A DNA stretch of 64,000 bases. Source: Tenebrio molitor (taxonomy: Eukaryota; Arthropoda; Insecta; Coleoptera; Tenebrionidae). This document shows positions 23,433 through 33,230 of the stretch, one piece after another (within the stretch, counting starts at the first letter, position 1; the number at the start of each line of letters is the position of its first letter). A model generated the notes under the pieces. It had not been told where the DNA came from. It saw nothing but the letters and a program-made list of their open reading frames with translations, and did no database searches. Location: positions 22,134,001-22,198,000 of the forward strand of contig NC_091051.1 in assembly GCF_963966145.1 (NCBI RefSeq). The letters run 5' to 3'. Made by a program: the position numbers and the translations under genes.

Positions 23433-23499
23433 CTAGTTTGAATTGCAGTTCATTTCTCTCTTTTTTTACTTCCTGCTCTTTTGCAAAATATGCTCATTT

Positions 23500-24350
23500 T
23501 AAGTATGTCAAAAGATTTATGGGTTTTTTTAGTGCACATATGTACCTACTTGAAAATGAAATTTGCAAGTGTTACCAGCGATGCATTTTTTAACGTTTTA
23601 AAATCGGCAAAAAAAAACAGCATACAATGTCCTTCTGAAAAATCTAGAAACATTTAAAGAGTTAGGGAAGTTAAACTCGATGCCTATGACCGAGGCTGTT
23701 AAAATTTCTACTAAATTCGCACTGGCTTTTTAAAAAAATAAAACTGAGACCATTAACATATTAAACCAACTGAGGTATAAACTGACTACAACCTCCAATA
23801 TGTCTGCTAAAAAATTGCCACCAACAGATGATGCTTTCGGTCAACATGTGCTAAGGTATTAACATTAAAAAATAATTATTATTATGTAAGTACTACGTAC
23901 TTCACTCAAATTTTAGATGCATTTATCAATTACGTATATCGTTGTGTAGTCATGTATAGTTTGTCCAGCGAGATTGGTTGACATAAAATTCATTAAATTC
24001 TACGTAGAGCAAGAAGTAGCTAACGCAGGTAAAATTTGAAATATATCCTTCTAGCAGTTTATAACATTTTTGTCATGAACTTATGCTCTAATTAATGTAT
24101 TCTAGTGCGTTTTCTAGTGTTGGGTTAATTTAATACAATTTAAAATCTCCCAATCTAAATAAGGGCATTTTACAACCTGTTTTAGCTACAATGGATCCCA
24201 TACCTAATGGCATTAGAAAACTGATGAACATTTTTTGCACAGACCAATGATGCCAAAATAATAAATGTATGTGCATGAAGGAAGGCTTAAAATGTTGCAG
24301 ATTGTTCTTGTTTAGGTATATGAGAATGAAGATGACGAAGAAAGCATTTA
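23500..24350 (+). pseudogene. Relic of a second gene: uncharacterised Cys-rich LPPT-motif protein
   Basis: Plus-strand pieces read FKELGKLNSMPMTEAVKIST, INILNQLRYKL, KKLPPTDDAFGQHVLR (ending at a GT splice-donor-like site, 23854), then PVLATMDPIPNGIRKLM (about 24190), NNKCMCMKEGLKC (about 24260) and YENEDDEESI with a stop at about 24345. The order matches a family of uncharacterised metazoan proteins I recall by the LPP(T/C)...H..R motif and a Cys-rich C-terminus. Function is unknown. Frameshifts and a missing N-terminus make it a relic. It sits in the same orientation as the transposase and recurs in copy B (31351-32201). Confidence 0.55.
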
Positions 24351-25040
24351 AAATAGGTAAATTTTAGCAAAAATACAAAAAATTTACCTACTCAAAATTT
24401 TACAATTATTGTTTTTAGACTGCTACAATCTCTACATCGATAGACGACTAAATACGCGTGCCGGGTTATATCTGCCTGCCAGGAGACGCCCGGCGCGTTC
24501 GTTCGTCGAATAAAAAAAATTATTTTCTCAAAAAGTATACGGGCTACCGACTTAATTCTTTTTTTAAAAACTTTTACAATACCATAGTTACATTTGACTC
24601 GCTGCATGTGTATCGAAATTTTCAACATTTCACATAGGTCCCAGCAGAGTGAAGTTTACGATGCGCATTTTTGATTGATCTAAATTTATTAATTATTTTT
24701 TTCAAAACTATCGATATTTACGAAATTTCCGATTCACTATTGGAAGCGCTGTACTTTTTACTACAAATATACAGAAAATCATAATTATAGCTTCAATAGT
24801 TGAATTAACACAGCGTTAAATGTTACGAGAAACGTAGTTTTTCGGACTACACCACAACTACGTATAAATGCCGTTTTCAAAGTTCGGTCCTATTAAAAAA
24901 AATTGTAGATGACCATTCCTTATACCCCAAAATGTCCTCTACAAGATAGTATAGGTCTCATTTAATTATACCTTGGAATCACCTACCCTCAGAAATAAGC
25001 GAGCTAGATATGTGATTTTACTCCACTAGCACTGAGGATA
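24260..25040 (+). repeat. 3' module of the Cys-rich gene, arm 2
   Basis: About 780 bp from the Cys-rich tail to the shared terminus GATTTTACTCC. Its inverse is arm 1 (20119-21195). Copies also occur at 30660-31440 (P copy B) and 61610-62205. The 78-codon minus-strand ORF at 24392-24628 is conserved only because the repeat is conserved and shows no domain. Confidence 0.75.
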
Positions 25041-25159
25041 TTCCACGGCTGGCTAATAATCCGAACATGCCCGAACGGAAAGTGAGAGGGGACGGGCGCG
25101 CGTTCCCTTCCAAATTCTCTTTACGGATTCAGAACCTATGTGGACATTTTATGCCACTG

Positions 25160-25191
25160 GGTTGCATGTCTTAATGTTTTTATAGTCAATG
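25160..25191 (-). repeat. P element A right terminal inverted repeat
   Basis: Inverse of 15494-15525; followed by the target duplication TCACAAT. Confidence 0.9.
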
Positions 25192-26334
25192 TCACAATCA
25201 AAATGAATAGATATACAGTGAGCGGCAAAAGTATGGAATAAATTCCTTAAAAATTAAACAAAATTGTTTTCAAAAAAATCTTTGGACAGGTCAATTTTAG
25301 TTTATAAAAATACATATTTTAATACAAAATTAAATTCCAAGCAGTCATTTGTTTTCGACTTATGACGTCATCGATAGTTTTTTTTTAATGGAAACCCTCT
25401 ATTTTTTTTCTTGATTCTGATAGCCCTTGTAATTGTCTAAACGCCACACAGAGGGGTATTGGACGGTGAAAGTTGATCAAAAGTCGAAAATTTAAAATTA
25501 ATTTCATATAGTTGGGCAATGTAACCACAAAAAATACTCTTTTTAAAAAGATTAAATTTGACCCCCCATGCCATTTAAAAAAAATCAAGTTAGCCTGGTA
25601 TCTTCAAAATAAATGATGTTGAAAAATTGAAAAAAATCTTAGATGATAGATTTTAAACACTTCTAACTGTGTGCCTAATTTCAAGGAGCTCTGCTAAACC
25701 GTTCTGAAAATATCTAGCTGTATCCATCCCTCTAGCGACCCTGTATATTTAAAAATAATTGGTGTGTTTTGGTGATTTTTTTCTTTTTAAGTCACTTCTG
25801 TATAGAGGTTAGTACACGTAAAAATTAGAAGTGGGCCTTGGAAGACCTTGGAAATTAGTTTAAAACACACCACTTTTATAACATACGTTATTTATAACTT
25901 CCAGTTGCAGTTCCTTTGTGTTAATGGTATTAAAAAAATTATCAAAATGCTTACTGACTCGAGTCCATCACAGAAAACTTTATAAATACAGAAAAAATTG
26001 ACACTGAAACTTTGTATAACCAATAACGTAGCAGGTCAGAACGCAGCCCTGAGAAACAATAAGGTTCGTCTGGGCGTCCGCCATCGTGCATTTTTTTTTT
26101 TGAAACTGGCAAATGACAACATATTTTATCTACTACCCCAGTATATGGTTCAACTTAATGAAACTAAATTTTAAATTTTCGACTTTTGATCAACTTTCTG
26201 CGTCTAATACTCCTCTGTGCGCCAGTATAAAATTTTTGTTACCTTACATAAGGAAATTTTTGAGGAAAAAAATAAAAAAGTTGTAACTAACAAAAACAAG
26301 TGGAAAAACTGTGTTAATAGGTACTTAAAATTAT

Positions 26335-26485
26335 GGAATTAAATGTTCGAATTGCCATCCCCTAGGTTGTTGATAATAAGCAAGTTTATGAAGAAATTCC
26401 CCCTGTTTTAGTTTTATGTAGTTTTATCCCCGCACCCAATCAAAATTAAAACTTCTATACGTTGTGTTTCTGTTAAATGAGTCAT
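26335..26485 (-). pseudogene. Transposase relic: N-terminus joined to C-terminus
   Basis: From the ATG at 26485 the minus strand reads MTHLTETQRIEVLILIGCGD, the start of insect DDE_3-type Tc1 transposases. Only tens of bases later it reads FLHKLAYYQQPRGWQFEHL, their extreme C-terminus. The catalytic core is deleted. Confidence 0.7.
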
Positions 26486-26859
26486 TTTCGAAAACGTTTT
26501 GTAAAACAAATAACACATACAAATGAAATTGACATTAACATTTGACTGTTCGATTTACCTACTTGATTTTTTGACTTGTTTTTGTTCGTTATAAAATTTA
26601 TTTTTTCTACTTTGCGTTCATACTGATGCTATTACGATACTGTTTTGCGTATCGTAATACGAAAAGGCGTGATATAATAATAATACTAAAAACAGTGAAA
26701 TTTAATTTTTTAATTTTGACGGATACTGTGGTGTCGCGGCAGACCGCAGACGTGACCTTGGGTGGAATCCTTCAACTTTAACAGTTTTAAATTTTAAATT
26801 TTTTTTTTTTCATTTAAAAAGTGGCAAAGTAGAAAAAATACTGTATGACATCTCGTTTA

Positions 26860-26960
26860 TAAGGCATTTTATCGCACTTACTCCTTTAGGGCACTCCTCG
26901 CTACGCTCGTCGTGCTCTAAACCAGTGCGTGCGATAAAATGCTTCTTATAAGACTCGTAT
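26860..26960. repeat. Hairpin element with GC-rich centre
   Basis: Arms GCATTTTATCGCAC and GTGCGATAAAATGC surround CTCCTCGCTACGCTCGTCG. Same structural class as 16030, 38060 and 39290. Confidence 0.7.
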
Positions 26961-27469
26961 CATAATATACTATTTTCCAACTTTATTTTTTTTTTCTCAA
27001 AAGTTTCCTTGTGTAAGATAACACAATTTTTATACTGTCATTTAGAGAATTAAAAGGGCTATCAGAATCAAGAAAAAAATAGGGGGTTTCCATTTAAAAA
27101 AACTATCGATGACGTCATAACTCAAAAACAAATGACTGCTTGGAATTTTCTTTGGTACTAAAACATGTATTTTTATAAACTAAAATTGACCTGTCCAAAG
27201 ATTTTTTTGAAAAAAATTTCGTTTAATTTTTAAGGAATTTATTCCATACTTTTGCCGCTACTGTCACCCATAAGAACATTGACACAATATGCCAACATGT
27301 GAAATGAGGTTATCCTAAAGGCTGCTTTAAAGCATACGTGAGTGGAATGACAGTTGTGGACGAAATTTTTTGGCCGCAATAGTACAGGGTGAGCGAAACT
27401 CGATGTCTCAGCTCTATTAAAAGAAAAGGAAAGACGATGGAAAAAACCTGAAAAGAGGTTCTTAAATGG

Positions 27470-27825
27470 GATTGAGTAGAAAAGCAGTAATTTGTAGAAA
27501 GTTTATCACATGTGTAATACGATGCACACACGAAATAAAATCAAAATGTTCTTAAAGTAGAAAAGCGGCAATTTGTACAAAGTTTAGAACACTTGTTAAC
27601 AGCTTCAATACAATTTCAAAACAAAATGGTCGTCTTGAACTGTCATTTGTCATTGTCTAATTTGGCTACGCTGCTGCCACCTATGCGTGGACTGCAACTG
27701 TGGGAGGGAGATCGAAATAGGTAAATTCCAGGCTAGTGACAGAGATAGCAAGCATACAATATTTTGTTGACTTGCGGACAAAATTCTGTATCCGCTTGCC
27801 GATCTCTACGTTATCTCTGCTCGCT
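27470..27825 (+). repeat. Dispersed repeat, copy 1
   Basis: Direct match to 49690-50015. The best-conserved core is GCGTGGACTGCAACTGTGGG and the following ~120 bp to GATCTCTACGTTATCTCTG. No coding frame is preserved. Element type unknown. Confidence 0.8.
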
Positions 27826-27833
27826 GATTCGAG

Positions 27834-27867
27834 TCGAGCCATTACCTCCTAAAGAACAAGGCCTGAG
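27834..27867. repeat. Short repeat matched in inverse beside P copy B
   Basis: Shares a CATTACCTCCTAAAGAACAA core with the inverse strand of 37653-37685, just outside the right end of P copy B. Confidence 0.7.
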
Positions 27868-28486
27868 TGCTCTGACGTATTCATCACGTGACACTTTGCT
27901 TTAATCAAAGAACCACGACCTGTTAATTTAGGTTTGTACATATAAAATTTTACTAAATTTAGGGAATTTAATGATATCTATTGGCTATACCAGCCAACGT
28001 CTGTCATTTTTAATGTCCTTGAAAGTACGCAAACTCGCAGCTAAAATTTGAACGTGTTATTAAAAATGCCTCGCAAAGTAAGATATTTATTAAACTCTCA
28101 AATTAGTTGTTGTTAGTTGTTATTAACTTTATTAACATGCTGCGATACTAATATCTCTAATAACCTCAATTTTTATATGATGAGATTTTTCACCCTATGT
28201 CAAAAGTGTACAATCTTGTCAGCTCTATTTTGGGTGTAAATTGCGGTGTTGTGGTTCTTTGATTAAAAAATAGACTATTGGTAATAAAAAAAAAATAATT
28301 AATTTAGTTTTTAATTACCGGCATCTGCACGAATCAGAACATTACTGTCTCAATATTAATTAATTGTGAAAATCATACGGACGAAACTATTTTGAAATTA
28401 ATCATCATTAGTACAACAAACACTCTATTGAAAAATTAAAAAATAAAAAAGGAAGCTCAATACCGTTTCAGAATATAGCCTATATG
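27868..28486. other. Gene-free stretch
   Basis: AT-rich, no gene or bounded repeat recognised. Confidence 0.4.
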
Positions 28487-28603
28487 CCGTTCACGATTAT
28501 TTTAAACACGCAGGAGGCCATGATATTTTTTTGTCAGATTGGCGTCAGGTCCTGTCATATGACGTTTCGTTATTAAATATTCGTCTTGTTGTCAATTTCC
28601 TAA

Positions 28604-29534
28604 GGCCGGTATTTATAGTCCAAACTTAATTTGTGTCTTATAAACAATACTTGAGCATTGATGAGCACTCAAGGTTGACTCAAGCCCAAGTTAGGGGTTA
28701 GGCAGACTCAAGTCTTGCTTACATGAGTTTAGAGGTCCAAAATTGTCTCTGTACTGTCTGGCAGTTGCTGTTTTCCTGTTTTTCGTTTCGTTTCAATTAT
28801 ATGGGTAGGCACTAATGTTCAGATTTGAATTTTAGATGTAAGCATTAAATACTTATTTATCGCAGGATCGAAGATTGATATGACTTTATTTACGAAGAAG
28901 AAGTTCCAAATACATATACGTCAACAACGTATTTTGCATACAGGCTATTTCACGAGTGATAATGAATGAGCCTAAGAATAAAAAATGCACCCCACAATAT
29001 ATTTTCAAAAAAGCCGGACATTTTAATTTCAGTAGCCAGCTTTTTTCTGGAATGTAGTGTGTGTCTCATTTTTATTCCGTGAGGCTAATTATCACTCGTG
29101 AAATACCCTGTATTGTATATTGGTTCACAGTTTTTTCAATTGCTGGGCCGTGCGTACTGTCATACTCTTTGGTTAGCTATTGTACTGGGTGTTAATCCTT
29201 TCCTAAACACTATTCTTTCGTTCTACCGAAACTGTATCTGTTTTTTTATTTTCTATTGCCTCTTCCATATCGTGTATGAGAGAAGCCAACAGAATTTTCT
29301 CCTTTAAACTGTACGGAATTTTCATTTTGCAAATGAATTCAAAACAAGCTGTCCCAAGGTGTATGGTATAACCATGGCAACTCGACTCAAACGAAACTGG
29401 AGTAAGACTCAAGTCTAACTTTTACGAGTTTAGCCGACATAAGACTATAATACGGATCTAGACTTGAGCCCAACTCAGGACTTGAGTACAACTTACTTAA
29501 GATGGACTTGAGTTGCCGACTATAAATACCGGCC
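28604..29534. mobile_element. PIF/Harbinger-like non-autonomous element
   Basis: 931 bp with inverted ends GGCCGGTATTTATAGTC and a perfect TAA duplication (28601-28603, 29535-29537). Subterminal direct and inverted repeats of GACTTGAG/CTCAAGTC crowd both ends. No transposase frame was found. Confidence 0.85.
28941..29110. repeat. TA-flanked MITE, third level of the nest
   Basis: 170 bp with inverted ends CAGG(C/G)TATTTCACGAGTGA, continuing TAAT, and TA on both sides. It lies inside the Harbinger-like element. Confidence 0.8.
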
Positions 29535-29660
29535 TAATTGATTTAGTGTAATTCAATTATAACCTAAAATAGATTTATTATGCCAAATCACAATATTGCC
29601 AACTAAAATGTCAGATTTTCATAGACAGTCCGAATTTGAAATAATCGTGAGCGGATAATA

Positions 29661-29857
29661 AGGGACTCCGTTTCGGCTCAGGGACGTGAGGGTCGCGCCG
29701 GTCGCGGGTTCGATTCCGACCCAGGGCGAAATTTAAAAAAAAGGCTATATTCTGTCTCGTGATTCGGAAGTCACGTTAAGCCATTGGTCCCGGTCTATTG
29801 AGTTGGTCATCATGCCCCTCATAGATTTGTAAACCAGTCCTAGACTGTGTAACAAAT
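29661..29857 (+). mobile_element. tRNA-derived SINE, copy 2
   Basis: Same family as 13788-13957. It has A-box GGCTCAGGGACG and B-box GGTTCGATTCC. Relative to copy 1 it has a short extra segment between the boxes (GGTCGCGCC followed by GGTCGCGGG). It sits almost directly beside the MITE end. Confidence 0.85.
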
Positions 29858-30502
29858 TTTTTATAATTACTATTGTAGGTAAACTTGGCATTATTTATAA
29901 TTTCGTAAGATATTTGTTTTTCACATATGTATGTAGTCATAATCCTTCAAATTATAAAAATGTATATCGAACAAGTGTGTATCCTTTAAATCGCAAGTAA
30001 TTTTCGAGTCATAACATTATTTTAAATTTGGTTTTTATAATGGTTTGCTTTGTAATTTCGTTTTCCATTTTGCAAAAAAATCGAATGGGGTGTGACTGAG
30101 GGTTCAGTTCAAGACTGGCAGCCCCGTTTCTACAGGAAATCCTCATTTAATAAATTTTCTACACATGCATACAGCGATCGTCCGTGCAAAAGCAGTACCT
30201 ACAGGTCGACCAGAACAGCTTGGCGAGTGACGCAGTGGACTGAAATCCCTCCCACTAGCGGAGCGCACTTGCGCACTTGTCTGTTGGATCTGGAAGTGTT
30301 TAGATCGTGTACAAACGGGCGAAAATCAGCGCTTCAAGCTTCAAGTGAACAGCATGTCCGGGCTGTTTTGAGCAGATTTGCTTCATTGAGTGTACCGTAC
30401 CTACAACCATAGCCATATCCTTGTCTTACAGAGACTCGCTCGTTTCCTCTTGTGCGCATCTCATACGCCAAGCTATTCTGGTCAAGCTGTAGTCAGGTAT
30501 GT
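29858..30502. other. Gene-free stretch left of P copy B
   Basis: GC content rises at 30100-30500. A 106-codon open frame at 30092-30412 shows no domain, codon pattern or copy elsewhere and is not called. Bases 30503-30509 are the CTACTAG target duplication of copy B. Confidence 0.4.
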
Positions 30503-30659
30503 CTACTAGCATTGACTATAAAAACATTAAGACATGCAACCCAGTGGCATAAAATGTCCACATAGGTTCTGAATCCGTAAAGAGAATTTGGAAGGGAACG
30601 CGCGCCCGTCCCCTCTCACTTTCCGTTCGGGCATGTTCGGATTATTAGCCAGCCGTGGA

Positions 30660-31440
30660 ATATCCTCAGTGCTAGTGGAGTAAAATCACATATCTAGCTC
30701 GCTTATTTCTGAGGGTAGGTGATTCCAAGGTATAATTAAATGAGACCTATACTATCTTGTAGAGGACATTTTGGGGTATAAGGAATGGTCATCTACAATT
30801 TTTTTTAATAGGACCGAACTTTGAAAACGGCATTTATACGTAGTTGAGGTGTAGTCCGAAAAACTACGTTTCTCGTAACATTTAACGCTGTGTTAATTCA
30901 ACTATTGAAGCTATAATTATGATTTTCTGTATATTTGTAGTAAAAAGTACAGCGCTTCCAATAGTGAATCGGAAATTTCGTAAATATCGATAGTTTTGAA
31001 AAAAATAATTAATAAATTTAGATCAATCAAAAATGCGCATCGTAAACTTCACTCTGCTGGGACCTATGTGAAATGTTGAAAATTTCGATACACATGCAGC
31101 GAGTCAAATGTAACTATGGTATTGTAAAAGTTTTTAAAAAAAGAATTAAGTCGGTAGCCCGTATACTTTTTGAGAAAATAATTTTTTTTATTCGACGAAC
31201 GAACGCGCCGGGCGTCTCCTGGCAGGCAGATATAACCCGGCACGCGTATTTAGTCGTCTATCGATGTAGAGATTGTAGCAGTCTAAAAACAATAATTGTA
31301 AAATTTTGAGTAGGTAAATTTTTTGTATTTTTGCTAAAATTTACCTATTTTAAATGCTTTCTTCGTCATCTTCATTCTCATATACCTAAACAAGAACAAT
31401 CTGCAACATTTTAAGCCTTCCTTCATGCACATACATTTAT
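30660..31440 (-). repeat. 3' module of the Cys-rich gene in copy B
   Basis: Equivalent of A 24260-25040, near identical. Confidence 0.75.
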
Positions 31441-32201
31441 TATTTTGGCATCATTGGTCTGTGCAAAAAATGTTCATCAGTTTTCTAATGCCATTAGGTA
31501 TGGGATCCATTGTAGCTAAAACAGGTTGTAAAATGCCCTTATTTAGATTGGGAGATTTTAAATTGTATTAAATTAACCCAACACTAGAAAACGCACTAGA
31601 ATACATTAATTAGAGCATAAGTTCATGACAAAAATGTTATAAACTGCTAGAAGGATATATTTCAAATTTTACCTGCGTTAGCTACTTCTTGCTCTACGTA
31701 GAATTTAATGAATTTTATGTCAACCAATCTCGCTGGACAAACTATACATGACTACACAACGATATACGTAATTGATAAATGCATCTAAAATTTGAGTGAA
31801 GTACGTAGTACTTACATAATAATAATTATTTTTTAATGTTAATACCTTAGCACATGTTGACCGAAAGCATCATCTGTTGGTGGCAATTTTTTAGCAGACA
31901 TATTGGAGGTTGTAGTCAGTTTATACCTCAGTTGGTTTAATATGTTAATGGTCTCAGTTTTATTTTTTTAAAAAGCCAGTGCGAATTTAGTAGAAATTTT
32001 AACAGCCTCGGTCATAGGCATCGAGTTTAACTTCCCTAACTCTTTAAATGTTTCTAGATTTTTCAGAAGGACATTGTATGCTGTTTTTTTTTGCCGATTT
32101 TAAAACGTTAAAAAATGCATCGCTGGTAACACTTGCAAATTTCATTTTCAAGTAGGTACATATGTGCACTAAAAAAACCCATAAATCTTTTGACATACTT
32201 A
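31351..32201 (-). pseudogene. Cys-rich LPPT-protein relic, copy B
   Basis: Equivalent of A 23500-24350 on the opposite strand, including the LPPTDDAFGQH segment near 31845. The same frame breaks are seen as in A, so the gene was already broken in their common ancestor. Confidence 0.5.
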
Positions 32202-32426
32202 AAATGAGCATATTTTGCAAAAGAGCAGGAAGTAAAAAAAGAGAGAAATGAACTGCAATTCAAACTAGTATAAAAATAATATTTTTTGATATTGATTTAC
32301 TTTGAAGACATTTTTCTTAACATTTTTTATAGGAACAGGAGAATCGACGAAAAATAATATTTTGCTTTTTTTTTGTAATGGTATTGCTTATCTATCCATC
32401 TTAAATTAAAAAAAATAATTAAACAA

Positions 32427-33230
32427 TAAATGTATGTGCATGAAGGAAGGCTTAAGATCTTGGAGTGATTGTTCTTGCAAAAAATGTCAGAACAATGTTT
32501 CTTGTTTAAATGAGGATGAATATGACGAAGAAGAAAGCATTTAAAGTAGGTAAATTTTAGCAAAAATACAAAAAAACTATATACTCAAAATGTTTGTCTT
32601 TAGACTGCTACAGTCCCTACGAGTACATACAGTGTGGAAATTACTTATGGAATAAATTCTATAATTTCACAACTAATGACATTTGTCGAACACGCTGAAA
32701 CAGGTCAATTTTCATTTCTCGTAATACTTATTTTAAGTTACTTCACTTGCTCATGACGTCATCCATTTTTGAGCTATTACGTCATCACCAATTTTTTTAA
32801 ATGACAACCTCCACTTTTTTTTCTCTTTCTGATAGACCTGCGTATTTTTTTGAGAAAATGACAAATTTTACTTCAAAACTTTAATTTAATTTTTTATGTA
32901 TTTATTTTTTTTTCTATGTGGTTATTTAAAATCGGGGATTTACTTCAATAGACCAAACAATTTAGAAGATTTACGACACAGAATTCGCGCTGAAATAGAA
33001 CAAATTAGCCCTAACATTATTGAGCGCGGTGTACAATGTTTACACTCCTGTGTGAGTGCTAAATAGTTGGCGGGGGGCAATTTCAACATTTGCGTTACAT
33101 TTTATTGTTAACCTTAGATGTTTGTTTGTTTTTGTTTGAGGTCAATTAAATTTTTTACATTAAAAATTAAATTAAATTTTTGAAGTAAAATTTGTCATTT
33201 TCTCCAAAAAATTGTTATGTAAGGTATCAG
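32427..33230 (+). repeat. Arm 1 module and Tc1-like remnant in copy B
   Basis: Equivalent of A 20386-21195. It begins at the 754-bp deletion breakpoint near 33229, so the outer part of the arm is missing. Confidence 0.7.

Larger units (their letters stand above)
15494..25191 (+). mobile_element. P-superfamily transposon, copy A (9698 bp)
   Basis: The ends are ~32-bp terminal inverted repeats: CATTGACTATAAAAACATTA then AGAC(A/T)TGCAACC, with two mismatches between ends. It is flanked by a 7-bp direct duplication TCACAAT (15487-15493, 25192-25198). It carries a four-exon THAP-type transposase (16837-19869), remnants of a Cys-rich protein gene (23500-24350), inverted copies of that gene's 3' module, and a 2086-bp TG...CA insertion. 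Copy B at 30510-37624 is its inverted near-twin at a different target site. Fly P elements make 8-bp duplications; 7 bp is what both copies show here. Confidence 0.93.
25216..27263 (-). mobile_element. Tc1/mariner-like element, internally deleted
   Basis: Inverted ends of about 75 bp start CAGTGAGCGGCAAAAGTATG (left) and CAGTAGCGGCAAAAGTATG (right), the typical Tc1/mariner style. TA is present on the left; the right flank is TC. It lies 25 bp outside the right end of P copy A. The interior has nested inverted segments (25440-25540 with 26130-26230) and a hairpin at 26860-26960. Confidence 0.8.
28487..29654. repeat. MITE (same family as 1675-2029) split by a nested element
   Basis: The two halves (28487-28603 and 29535-29654) align with 1675-2029. 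The gap is a Harbinger-like insertion, itself invaded by a third element. Confidence 0.85.

Noticed and set aside
24392..24628. A conserved 78-residue gene (also at 31073-31309)
   Set aside because: It is identical in both P copies only because the repeat is; the third copy of the module (62000-62110) does not keep the frame.
29661..29730. A functional tRNA gene
   Set aside because: A and B boxes are present but there is no cloverleaf acceptor stem, and the same sequence continues into a repeated SINE body here and at 13788-13957.
30092..30412. A 106-residue gene left of P copy B
   Set aside because: No homology, no conserved copy and no splice or regulatory context.
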